A program made the translations under genes and the position numbers. Source: Coriolopsis trogii (lineage: Eukaryota; Basidiomycota; Agaricomycetes; Polyporales; Polyporaceae). From it: a DNA stretch of 64,000 nucleotides. Below the pieces are notes generated by a model that made no database searches, had not been told where the DNA came from, and saw only the letters and a program-made list of their open reading frames with translations. The stretch spans positions 930,001-994,000 of the forward strand of contig JAHYIO010000023.1 in the NCBI GenBank assembly GCA_020543525.1, written 5' to 3'. Positions 47,607 through 58,900 of this stretch are shown piece after piece. The number at the start of each line of letters is the position of its first letter. Position 1 is the stretch's first letter.

Positions 47607-48524
47607 TTACTTGCCTCCGGTGAGCTCGAACGCTGCAAATGTCACGCCCACAGCCGGGACACTATGAGGGCAGGCCTGAGCTTCCGAGCTACATGCAGGG
47701 CAGAAGGTGACCGAGACTCACCTTCGCAATACTGAAGGACGAGAGGGATAAATCTCATGAGGGACATGGAGTTACGTACCGCGCCCGTCGACCTGCTAGC
47801 TGGCAACGCCCATACGGGAATCTGTTGATCGTACTTCTTGCTCCTTGAGAACTCGAATGCTATGACAGAGTGAGTGTACGGTGATTGATTGCATAGCCCA
47901 GCACTCAGTACCCGTTCAAAAATAGAGAGGGTCAGACTCACATACGCGGGTGCGTATATGCGAGCGTACCCTGTGTATGCGGGAATTTCTCTTGCAACTG
48001 TCACCCAGGTTGCAATGTGACATACCCGGACTCGCAAGGATGGCGCTTGTAGCTCCGGCCATAATGCCTGCAGTCATAATCGCTTTGAGAGTCGGGGAAA
48101 GGGGGAGATGACACGCGAACAGGAGGGGGATCCACGCTGGCAGTACCGACAAGAGGGCTAGCCTTACCTATAGGATATAGTCATGCCCGACTTGCGCTCA
48201 CTCAAGAACACGAGCACATACCTTTGAAGAGCGCGAAATGCCCTCTCTCCGCAACGTCTGAATGAGGAGAACCCTCGGCGGTCCATCGGGCCATCCCTAT
48301 ACGGCGCTCACCTGCTGAACACCCCACTTTGTGCACGCCACGAGTCACGCAGACTCACAAACATTCCCTCGGCAAGGAATGTAAGCAGTCATCGGAAGAG
48401 GAGACATGAGGAGACCGAACTGGGGGCGGTCTGCGCGCAGGTTCTGATGGTGTCCAGCGACTCACCGACGATGAGCTCCGCAGATGCTGCCTGCGATGAG
48501 GTCGTGTATCGTCAAAGCATCCAT
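47607..48524 (-). pseudogene. decayed mitochondrial carrier (SLC25 family) gene
   Basis: Reading from 48524 downward, pieces of a mitochondrial solute carrier appear in the right order. They are an N-terminal MDALTIHDLIAGSICGA; then LDTIRTCAQ (the PLDTIRTR-like signature of repeat 1) in another frame after a stop; HFALFKG and ASPLVGTASV (end of repeat 1, start of helix 2); MTAGIMAGATSAILASP (repeat 2 helix and its Pro); and finally LRSVPAVGVTFAAFELTGG with a stop at 47607. Several pieces end at canonical GT donors, so introns survive, but frames do not join: there is an in-frame TGA before the first signature, a frameshift inside VGTASV, and the signature Asp/Glu of repeat 2 is lost. Intact carriers are about 300 residues in three repeats across the inner mitochondrial membrane. 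The substrate cannot be told. A heavily spliced functional gene is less likely. Confidence 0.6.
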
Positions 48525-48933
48525 TGTGAACCCCGACGTGAAGATGGTGGTAGCAGTCGTGAGGAGACGTGTAAGATGGTTGCGGATGTGGGAGCGGCGC
48601 GTCACAGTTCCGATTTGGGCGATCGCACGGCCGCACGGCCCGGGGTGCCACCGTAGCGCTCGTTATCGAACGCCACTTCGTTTCTGTCCACGACTCGTAA
48701 GTACTCTGGATCCAGGTACGACGCCACTTGCAAGAAAGAGTAGGTCGTACTCACTGCTGGACCCGACTTATAGACATATGTCGTCTAATAGGTACGATAT
48801 CTCCAGTTTGATTCAACGTCCAAATCTGCAACTTGTTCGTATTTTCTCGATACACTCGCTCTCTAGAACTGGAACATCCTCACGCAATCAAGGCCTCTTT
48901 CTGGACAATTTTGCGGTTCCGCATTTTAGCATC

Positions 48934-49945
48934 TCATTCTCGCAACCAGTCAGCACTCGCTACACTGGTTTCGGACATCTTGCTCTCCGATTCGTTCTCT
49001 AGTGACCCTCCGTGCTCGGACTCGGTATGAATTCTACGTCGCTCATCTTCGCGTACCTGCGCGAGGATAGGAAGCCAACTCTCCACCAATTGCCATCTAC
49101 CTGTATTCTTATTCTCCACCGCGTACGATATGGTTCGCAGCTCCAGGAAGAGCGTGGTGGGTCGGACCTCTGCAATCAGTGACATCCCGACGTCTGGACT
49201 TTGCAGGCGCGATCTACTTGAACGCCCCGCCGGGTCACCATACAGAGTCTCTGGGGGTACTCAAGATGCGCCGTCGTCGTCGAACACTCTGTACAGTACG
49301 ATGGCCGCGTTGAAGGTGAAGGCAAGATCGACAAGCTTCGGAGCGTGCGCCGCAATATGGGCGAAGCGACGATGCGAAGTGCAATGCGTATTGTATTGAT
49401 CTCAGTAGTGACGTGGAGAACTCTCAGGTGAGTCCACATCTTCACCATGTCTAGAAGGAGGTCGTCGTACGACAATACCGGATCGAAGCGCACGGCTTCT
49501 CCAGGCGAAGATCGAGGAGAGGGCGAAGTTGCTGTAACCCAGAGAGCCCGGCAAGGACTGTGACGAGATCAGGGTCTAGCGCGACATCAGGACTTTGAAG
49601 GTGCGTAAGTGAGCTTGAAGACGACAGGAAGTATGGGAGTGTATCCGGTGTTGGAGGGGCCAGAGTAATGCGATGGTTGAGAAGCGGCTTAGCGGCAAGC
49701 ACTGGTAACAATCCTTGTAAGGTGTCGGACAAGGTGTAGGTATCGACCTGGATGTGGACTAAGCTGAGCTGGTTCCCTATCATGTCCACCACCTGGGGCA
49801 GGCGGTGGTGATGATAGCGGTAGGAATGAAGGGGTTTGGGAGAAGCACAAGTGGCGGTTCGACGACGCTTAGGACTTGGATGAGATTGTCGAGTACTCGG
49901 AGTGCAGTGAATACTTGAGCTCGATGTCCGACTCGGCACGGTCAT
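48934..49945 (-). pseudogene. decayed F-box/LRR-type gene
   Basis: On the minus strand, pieces resembling the C-terminal half of the neighbouring F-box proteins occur in three frames. From about 49945 comes LVTVLAGLSGLQQLR; then YDDLLLDMVKMWTHLRVLHV in another frame; then AHAPKLVDLAFTFNAA, stopped by a TGA; and last LFLELRTISYAVENKN and RWQLVESWLP. The last piece aligns in position with the intact paralogue at 50082-51902 (ELSSVKYLNV, then GWEVVNGFLSAFRRV). No N-terminal F-box was found. It sits 137 bp downstream of that paralogue on the same strand, so it is probably a broken tandem duplicate. Confidence 0.6.
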
Positions 49946-50081
49946 AGAACACTTCGTCCGGCCAGTGTCGGGAATGTAGATCCCGTATCAAACAGACAAA
50001 ACGAAGCCCGACATGTCAGCCTAAGAGTCAACATCATGACCATTCCTAATAATCCATGTACACGGCACTATACATGATACC

Positions 50082-51902
50082 TCATACTTCTCCTGCAATT
50101 TCCCCACCGTCACCGTCACCATCTTCCGCTGCATCCTCCTCTTCAGAGTCTGAATCCTCGTCAGACTCGGCCTGGGGCTCCTGGCGCGCCCAGCGCTGCT
50201 CGTCCCGCCGCACCCTCCGAAACGCCGACAAGAAACCGTTCACAACCTCCCACCCCTGCGTATCTCGCAAGACAACATCCTGCCGCCCCGTCACGTTCAG
50301 ATACTTGACGCTGGACAGCTCCGGGAAGTAGAACGACAAGAGAAGCGCGACGTCCTCTGGCTGCGCCCGAAGGGAGGACTGCCCGAGGAAGAGCGTTCCC
50401 AGGACTGGCCGCGCATCGCGGTCTCGACTACGCCGCCACAGCCCGACATGATGCAGAACCGCGCTCGCGGACTCGTCCCCGAGTGACGTGTCGAGGTGCA
50501 GCCTCAACGTCGTCAAGCGTGGACAGCGCATCGCGAAGCCCGCGAGACCGCGTAATGTTGCCCCTGGGAGCATCGTTGTGCTAGGAGGGTAGCAGTACGG
50601 CGCTGCTCCTAGCGTGAGCGACTGAAGCGACGGCCACGCTGCAGCCATGAGGAACAGGAGGATGTCGTCGAGGGCGTAGACCATCGGGGAGTCGAAGACA
50701 AACTCACTGATGCACGTGAAGTCGAGCATCGGTCGGAAGTGCTCCGATCGTATGACGACGTTGTTCTCCAAAGCTGTTCGACCGTCGACGAATGGTTGAG
50801 ACTGGTCGTAGGGTTGCACCACGAGTTTGACGAGCTTCGTCGGGACGTGAACCCGGCGTATCGTCCCGAATAGGTTGTGAATGGCTTCGGGATGAGGAGG
50901 CCCGATTGTGAGGATGGCAAGGTCTGATAAGAGGGGCAGGCGATTCACTGCGCGAGCGAACGCCTCGTAGACGTGCAGCGGTGCCGCAATGATGAGCGCC
51001 TCTAACGCCGGGAAGAGAGGTGTTCCAACATTGAAAGAGCCCCAGTCCACAATATCGGGGAGTCGCACGTTGCAACTGCGAAGCTTCGGGAGAGCGGACA
51101 GGGCACGGACTCCGTCAGACGTGAGCATGACCCGCGAACAGAGCTCCGTAAGGTTTTTCAAGCCGATGAGAGCGTCCGACATGGCTAGCCTCGTACTGGA
51201 ATCGAAAGGCACGGGACTGCTGATGGCAGTGACGAGAAAGAAGCGTTCGATTTCCGGAGACTTAACAGGGAGAATGGAGAGGAAAGAGGAGACCAGAATG
51301 CCCGCGCGCTCCTTCACGAGTTTGAACTCCGAGAGATCAATCCAGCAATACCGCAAAGATTGTCCGAATAAGGAGGCCAAGGTCGGCAGTTGTTCGGGTG
51401 GTGCTTGCACAACGCCCCATTCGATGCTTCGGAGGTGCGGGAGAATATTAGGGACGGGCGACGCAGAGATAATGGAAACAAGGACGTTTGCGTCAAGCCT
51501 GGGATGCGAGTCGCATCTGCATCGCAGGTTACACCACGAATGGTTCCACACAGCTTTGATGAGACGTGCATACTTGAGGAAGGTGTGCCAATCGTCCGGC
51601 CTCAATGTTCGAGTCAATCTCTACTTGGTATATTGTCGTAAGTCTCGAGTGGCACAACGCATTCGCTAAGACATTGGACGTACCAAGACCCTTCCTTGGT
51701 CTCCTGTATCCTCCGTAACGGTCCACGCGTCCTGCGGTAAGCACTCAATCAAGTGGTATAGAGTGCTCTGCTCTTCCCAGAGCACCCGCACAGCAGGATT
51801 GTGGAAGGACTTGCAGGTCCTCGCTAAAGCTGCCAGAGCCTGCTCCGGCAGATAGCTACATATGAGGGAGCACAGCTCCACGATTGTAAGTGCGTGATGC
51901 AT
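50082..51902 (-). CDS. F-box/LRR-like protein, two exons
   Basis: Exons 51902-51684 and 51620-50082 flank a 63-bp intron (GTACGT..AAGTAG) and give 585 residues. The nearer AG at CCAAG would put a stop in frame, so the acceptor 3 nt further was chosen. The start MHHALTIVELCSLICSYLPE and LAALARTCKSFHNPAVRVLW form an F-box, the Skp1-binding motif of SCF ubiquitin ligases. The rest is a long Leu-rich region with irregular repeats (LRSIEWGV, LPLLSDLAILTIG, WPSLQSLTLG, CPRLTTLRLHLD) and a conserved end, LNVTGRQDVVLRDTQGWEVV. The tail is acidic (ESDEDSDSEEEDAAEDG). Length and architecture fit agaricomycete F-box proteins, thought to select substrates for ubiquitination. It lies 164 bp downstream of a paralogue with the same intron position, a tandem duplicate. 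The substrate is unknown. Confidence 0.85.
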
Positions 51903-52066
51903 AAGGGGGCAGGGATGAAATGGTGGAGGTCAAACCTAGAGAGTGCTGCAGACGCGTTATAAGTATACCGCGACACGAGCCACACAAAGAGCTAAATCAT
52001 TAGCAAAGGATACAATAACAATTAGTGCAACCATTAAGGGCCCAACGAACCAAGTACTATGTGTTC

Positions 52067-53968
52067 CTACTGACCGTGATGGACAACGACGGAAGTAGAG
52101 ACAATGACGCCGTCATCGATCTCTGCCGAGGTGTCGTTGTCCGACTGCCATCCTCCACCCTGAGCTGCTCCCCTCACCGGCGTCTGGCGTAACATGTCTC
52201 CCTCGTGGGGCGCAGCACGACCCCCGTTCAGGGTAGTTGTTGGTCTCTGCGGAGCGGACTCGTCGCTCGGCACCGGTATTGGTGTCTGCACCGTCGTCGC
52301 GACAATGCGGGTCTGACACCTCAGCCGCTCATCCATGCGTACCCGATGCATCACCCGTATCAACCTGTCCACCGTCTGCCATGCCTTCTTCCTCTTCTTG
52401 CCTTCGCGTGTCTTGTCCGAGAGACTCGCCCACACGATTCGCAGCTCGGGAAATACGCATGCCAGAGCCGCCGCGACCTCCTCCGTGCCCGAATAGGCGA
52501 CCGGGGAAGAACTAACGTGGAGCAGCTGAACGCGCGACGGACGCACTCGCAACTGCTCGTGCACTGTCTCCGAGAGAGTTAGAGCGCCATCCGTGCCTGC
52601 GCTCGGGGAAGCGTCAAATTGGAGCCCGAGAGCCTCAAGCCGAGGGCAGTGGAGGGCGAAAGCCACGAGGGCTTGGAGCGTCGCGCGCGGTGACGAGTAG
52701 ATACAATGAGGTTGGTCGCCCAATACGAATGTGCGCAGGTTGGGCCATGCCTTCGCGAGGGATGCAAAGAGCGAGTCGTCGATGTCATGGAGACATGGAA
52801 GGCGGAGGTCGAAAGACCTGAGATTGCCAAAGTCCGACAGCGGCAAGAGGTGATGATTGCGGAGGATGGCGCCCCTGGCAGTGATCGCGGCTCTTGTGCA
52901 CCGGTGACTGAGCTCATCGGATAGGTGGACCTGTATTGAATCGAGCGAGGCTGGAGACAATTGGCGGCGCATCGAGGGAAAGAAGTCAATCAGTGCGGAG
53001 TTGCTCGGGATACTGCTGACTGCAAGCACCAGGTGGGTAATGAAGGGAAGGGTCATGGCCCGACTGAACGCGATATAAGCTTCGATACTGCCAGTGATCT
53101 CTATACAAGAAAGGGCAGGGAACGGGTGAGATATTGTGTTGGCGGTGCCCCAAGTCGTGACCTCCGGGAGCCGCAGTGAACAGAATGACAACGCCGGGAG
53201 CAACGCCAACGCATTCACAGCGTGTTCGTCTAGCGCAATGCGGGAGCAGTCATAGACTCGGAGGTGCCTGTACGCTCTCACAGCAAACGAGAGTGCGCGC
53301 GAAGCTACCGCAGCACTGGCACCAAGATTGGGCATGTTGAAAAACCCGATGTAACGGAGAGAGGAGGAGCGTTCGGCCAAAATTGCAAAGAAGAGGGTCA
53401 GAATATGACCCGAGTTCTCGCCAAGGTCAGATGCCCCTATGAACATCTCCTTGACGTTCGGGCCTAACAGATACGCAAAGGCAGGAAGATGCTGTGCGGG
53501 AAGACCTAAAGAGGACCACTTGAAAGAGCGGATGGTGGGGAGCAGCGGCCCTCGAGGCTTCACGCCGCAGATCGAAGGTAGGACATCAAAAGCAAGGGTC
53601 AGTCGAGTGTATGTCAGGCCGTGCGGTGAATGAATGCCGAGGGTCCGAACGTATCGCGCATATCTCTGGAAAGTTGCCCATTCACTGGAATTCGGGAGGC
53701 GTTTAAATATCTGCATACACGTCAACGTCAGTTTGCCACCAACTGATTGAAACGGTCATTGACGCACGAGTTCGTTGTCCTCGACTACCCACGTATCGGC
53801 AGGAAAACACTTGACCAAAGGTATAAGGTTACCGAGATCGGCCCAAAGACAGCCCAAGGCAGGAATCTGCAGGGCTCTGCACGATCTAGCTAGTCTAGCG
53901 AGGGTAGTTTCGTCCAGCGTGAAGCATATTAAATCCGCAATCTCGCTTATAAGCAGAGCTCGATGCAT
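52067..53968 (-). CDS. F-box/LRR-like protein, two exons (tandem paralogue)
   Basis: Exons 53968-53768 and 53710-52067 flank a 57-bp intron (GTGCGT..GCAG, CTGAC branch site) and give 614 residues. The start MHRALLISEIADLICFTLDE and LARLARSCRALQIPALGCLW is the F-box. The body is LRR-like (LPTIRSFKWSSLG, LRVYDCSRIALDEHAV, LALLPALSFCSLRLPEV, WPNLRTFVLGDQPHCIYSS, CPRLEALGLQFDA). The end FPELRIVWASLS..WQTVDRLIRVMHRVRMDERLR parallels the paralogue at 50082-51902, but the C-terminal tail differs: a Thr/Pro/Gly-rich disordered stretch instead of an acidic one. Intron position and F-box spacing are shared, while body identity is low by eye, pointing to an old duplication with fast divergence. Presumed SCF substrate adaptor; substrate unknown. 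Confidence 0.85.
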
Positions 53969-54579
53969 TGTAACTGATTTGGGGAGCTGGGAAGTACTTT
54001 TCAGTCTTTCAGAAAAAAAAAACGCAAGACAGGGGAGGGCCGGATACATTGAGGAAGGTATGCAATGACGTTGGGGGTTTGACGATGCGCATTGCGCGCA
54101 GATGACACTCACCTGATAGTAGACTAGGATTATACGCAAGGAAACAATTTCTGGCTGAGCACAATCAAATTCTGTAATGAGGAGACGAGCTACCCGTGGT
54201 AGTTCAGCGACGTACTCACAAATTGCCGTACTTTCTAGCTTTCGTTGTTATAGTGAATCCGGAACGACGACCTATTAGACCGGCAGTTAAACGAGCGTGT
54301 GATGAATATTAGAGAAAGATAGAGTCAGAGTATGATTGCAGAGCAGACGGTAATAGTTGCTCCCCGGGGTGTCGAGTCGATGGTGGTCGACTTGGCAGTC
54401 GAGGAGCACGTCGGTGCCAGCAACACGAATTCGTCGTCGCGTAGCACGGTACGTCACACCCACGTGATACGAATGCCCTGCCATGTCACGTCTACTCCCA
54501 CCAAAGGCAGTGAGCTATCCACGATCGTGAAACAGGATTCAGCGTAAGCGTAGACATAGAATTGTTCTAAGGATGTTCT
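53969..54579. other. intergenic DNA between F-box and SPRY genes
   Basis: Six hundred bases holding the 5' flank of the F-box gene and the 3' end of the SPRY gene. A run of ten A lies at about 54011. No further gene was seen. Confidence 0.5.
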
Positions 54580-55597
54580 TCACTGATACGTAATTCTTTG
54601 ATCCATCCTCGCATCTTGGTACGAAGGCAGCTCGTCGTCTGCCCCACCAGATCCACTAGACAACATGCCCACATGTCCTTCCACCTTCCAATTATTCCCT
54701 TCCTTCCACTCGAAGTCTGAGCCCGCACCAAAGTTCACCTCAAACTCACAAGCTCCAGGGCCCGACACCCCGAGGGCAGCATACACGTCGTAGAACTCGC
54801 GCGGCATAAAGGTACCCGTGAATGCGTCTGGCAATCGCCGCCCGTTGTGGGTAAAGAATATCGCTCCGTTGGCCCATGTGAACCCGACTCCGACGGTATC
54901 TCCTGGTGAGACGGCGGTAAAGCCTGGGATATAGTCACGCCCGCCGTCCGGGTCCTCAAAGAACTTGCGGCAGTCATCGAGGTGCAGCGCGCCACTCAAG
55001 CGGTTCCAACCCGGCAGCCGCCATTCGGGGTAAGGGCGGGCGGCCAGGCCTGTATACAACCGAGAATGAAGTCAAGGATGAATTCCTGTACCCGACTAAG
55101 CGAGAATGAAAGTATGGCAACTGACCGACGGCGATGACTCCATCCATGCGTACAATCTTGATCTCATAGTACACCCCTGGGCGTCCGCGCGTTTCGTACA
55201 AGCCGGCGAGGAGCGGGAGGTCGCTGAAGATACACACGTCTTCGCAATCGCCCGCAGTCACAACCCGGATAGTCCCCGCTCCCTTCTTCTTGGGCTCAAT
55301 GCGCCCTCGGAAGCGCTTCGTTGCGGGCTCCTCCAACTGCCACGCGCCACAACCGAGACGGCGAATGCGGTCGATCGCATCAGAGGAGAGAAGGCGGGAG
55401 GGATGGGGCGGGTTGCGCTCGCAAAAGACTTCGGCCGCCTGGTAGTCCGCCTCGGACGCGTCGGCAAGCAGGCCGTCGGTGTGTACTGGCTCGGGAGCGG
55501 CCTGCCACTCTGGCGGCGGGGCATCATAGTCTAAGTCAGAGCCGGCGCGGCCTTTTCCCTTGGCTTTTGAAGTGAGAGATTTGAGCCAGGATGGCAT
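54580..55597 (-). CDS. SPRY-domain protein, two exons
   Basis: Exons 55597-55126 and 55049-54580 around a 76-bp intron give 313 residues. The donor is GTCAGT, a less common form; the acceptor TACAG keeps frame. The N-terminus is basic (MPSWLKSLTSKAKGKGR) and then disordered. The SPRY domain runs from about residue 120 to 285: VYYEIKIVRMDGVIAVG, the Trp-rich PEWRLPGWNRLSGALHLDD, then DTVGVGFTWANGAIFFTHNG and the final beta strands to FEVNFGAG. The intron splits the domain. It ends with LPSY, a degenerate PPxY-like motif. Yeast Ssh4 and Ear1 combine SPRY with PY motifs to recruit Rsp5 ubiquitin ligase to membrane cargo. Here no membrane segment is seen, so a similar adaptor role is only a suggestion. 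An ordinary SPRY/RanBP-type binding protein is equally possible. Confidence 0.8.
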
Positions 55598-55983
55598 GTC
55601 TTGGCTGTGGATGTAGCGAAGAAGGCTCGTGTGACCAACATGTTACTGTCGTCGTCCACAATGAGGACGCACCTAGATGGTTTGGCGTGTTGTGGCGGGA
55701 CAAGAGAGTTATAGTGACGTAGGAGCGGATTTCGAGCTACTTATACCTGGTCAAGGGGCAATAGTGGCGATTCCAGTGGTTCCTTCCGTATTGAGGGCTG
55801 TGCCGCTGCGACAAGGCCTGTGCACAGCCGGCGTTCAGGCACCTGTCTTCCTATGTCTGGAACCTGTATTCCATGTCGTACATGGGTGATTATCAACTTT
55901 GTGTTGCGCATATAGACAGCTACTAGACCTACCTCAGCGACTCCATCACGATAGGATGCAGGACACACTCAACTGTCACTCAT
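55598..55983. other. intergenic DNA between SPRY gene and second retrotransposon
   Basis: 5' flank of the minus-strand SPRY gene. Nothing else is recognised before the tentative LTR start at 55984. Confidence 0.5.
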
Positions 55984-58900
55984 TGTAACGAGTCGAATTC
56001 GAGCGGAGCTTGAATTCGAGTATATAGTCCTGTAGGTCGAGATGATCGACCAAGTTTTCTGGCAACCCCGACTTTACCCCTGTCAACTCGTTGCCTGAAC
56101 GCTTCTCGTGAGGTACCACCAAGTCGCCAGACTTGCGAGTGCTTCATATTTTTGACAGCCAAAGTCTCTCTACTCGACCTACTCGACACCCCTCCCCCAA
56201 AAAACAACTAGCTTCTCTCTTTTCGTCTTACTGGGCACCCCCGAGTCTGATCAACTCGGAACTCCTCTAGGCGACAAGAATTCTCTCTCATCTCTCTCTC
56301 TCTCTTCATCAACATGTCTTCTCGCTACAACCTTAGAAAGCCTCGGGTGGAGGTTCCCTCTGGTGGGGACCTCGGTCAAGGTGAGTCTCCCGTTCGTTCG
56401 TCCGCTCAATCCTCCCCCCCGTCTAGTCCTCTCTCCACCGTTGCGGACCACGCAGCGGTGGCTAGCATCTTAGCCCCCTCGCAGGCTCATGTAGCCGCGA
56501 CCGAGACCGTTCAAGAGGTCCACTCCCCTGCAGTGACCGCGGCTTCCGAGCCTGCTGGTCACGAGGGTGTTCCCCTCGCAGCGATCGCGGCCGCCGTGCC
56601 TGCTGGTCGTGAGGGCGTAGGCCATCGGGTGACTGTCGAGGACGTCACCGATGATGAAGGGCCTTGGTACGAGGCCCGTGGCCGTCGTCGCCGTACGCAT
56701 AGCACCGGGTCGCTGCCCACGGAGGAGGGCGCGGCTCGTATCAGGCGTAGTATAGATTTGTCGTCACCTCAGCGTAGGACCGTGGAGGTCGCTGAGCGCA
56801 CGCTGACCCCGTCGCAGCGGGAGTCAATCAACAACCGTATGAATGTCGTGCAGGCCGCGAGACGTCGCGAGCCCTCTACAGATAGCACTGACTCTCACGG
56901 AGAAGGTCCGTCAGACCCTATGGCCAAGGGTAAGACCGTCGACGCCCGCAACTGGGGCGCGGTCGGCATTCCGGACGATGAGCTCGATCCGGACGCGCAG
57001 AGGCGCGAGCTGTCCATGTACGCTACACATAGCCACGACCCCCACAATATATTAGTGAACTATGACCCGGACGAACAGCGAGCTATGCTCGACTTCTGGG
57101 AGGCTCGCAAGCGTGAACAGATGGAACAATCCCAACGTTCCATCCAGGTGTTCAAGTCTGAACCGCGTTCCGTCCCGTTGGACGGTAACGAAGACTATCG
57201 TAAGCTGCTAGAAAAGGTTGATGGCCTTCAGAATGAGGTCAAGCAGCTGCGTGCGACCGCGGAATACACTCCACAGGTCTCCTCGAAGAAGGCTAAGAAG
57301 TCCAGGAAGTCCCGCACGCGTTCCGGGCGACCTGCCACGACGGAGGACGAGGGCACCGTGTCGCCGGACGAACCGCGCGCGGACCGAAAGCGTGGCAAGA
57401 GCAAAGCAAACCTCAAGCCCATCTCCCAGCTCGAGCCGGGTAGCTATCTCGGCCGAGCATTCGAACGGATGGTTGGACTGGACGGTGGACCGCCCAGCGA
57501 CCCGTCGGACAGCTCTTCGTCGCGATCCGCAGGAGACTCGTCCGAGGCTGGAGGGCGCGGACTGAATTTTGACGGCTCGGACGACCCGAGCGACGCGTCC
57601 TCAACCTCGAGCGGGTCGGATGACGACCGTCCGAGGACGAGAACTAAGAAGTTCCGGCTGAAGCCAGAGAAGCCGGAACCCTACAACGGGAAGGCCGACG
57701 CGCAGGTCTTCCACAAGTTCATGAGGCAATGTACTCAATATTTCGAAGCCTACGACGTCGATCCGAAGCGCGTCGTCTCGTATGCTTCGAACTTTTTGAC
57801 CGGGAATGCCTATAACTTCTTTGTGACTACAGTGTCTGATGCTCCACACAAGTGGACGCTGCAGAAGTTCTTCATAGAACTTTTCAACTACTGTTTCCCA
57901 GCAGACTACCGCCTCCAGGTTCAGGAGCGACTGAACCGCTGCTCGCAGAATCACCGGACCATTCGTGAGTACGTACATGAGCTCGAGAGCCTGTGCAACA
58001 TGGCCGGGCTCGTGTCACAGCGTGAGCGTCGGGATCGTCTTTGGCAAGGCCTCGACGTGCACATTCAGCAGGAGCTGTGGAAACAGAAGATCACCCCGGC
58101 CCACGACTATCATAAGATTATTCGTACCGCAGAGTACATTGAAGTCGCGAACCGTCTGTCCGACCGGCTCGGACAGAGACAGCGTCGGGATCGCGGCTCG
58201 GGTATCTCGGGTGAGCGCCCGGCCCACTCGAACTCGAATAGTGGCTCGAATTCTCAGCGTGACCGCCCGCGGAATGGCTCGAACCATCCGTTCCGACGAC
58301 AGCAGCGGACGGACACACGTTCCGGGGGACAGCGCACGCGAGACTCACGCCGGTCGAATCAATATGATTCCCGGAATGCTAGTACTACGTACAACAATAG
58401 CACTAGGCAGAATGTCAGTGGTCCGTCGAACTCTCGAGCGGACAGGACACCTCAGCTATCGCAGAAGCAGAAAGAAGAGCTGTCTGCAGCTGGCAAGTGC
58501 TTCGTGTGCCAGCAACCGGGGCATTTCGCCCGTCAGTGCCCACAGAATAACAAAGTCAAGTCTGACCGGAAGGGCAAGCCTCCGGGACTCACTTCGTACC
58601 ACATGGGCCTCGACTCGAGCTCTGTTCCTGCAGAACAGCTGCGCGAGCTGGCTGCCTTAACTGAGAGCACAGGCGGGCTCGCCGTCTTCTCCATAGCCCC
58701 AGAAAGCGGCCAGGTAGAGGACGAACCCTGGGATGGCCTCGAACGCTATCGTGAGCTGTCCCTGAGCACTGAACCGTTTCGCGAGGACGCGAACTCGTCC
58801 GAAACGGACTCAGACATGTCGGAAACTGACCTAGATACGTTAGACGACTACTCCAAGTCGTCAGCCCCTCCATACGACGACCCGGACGGTTCGCTGCCGC

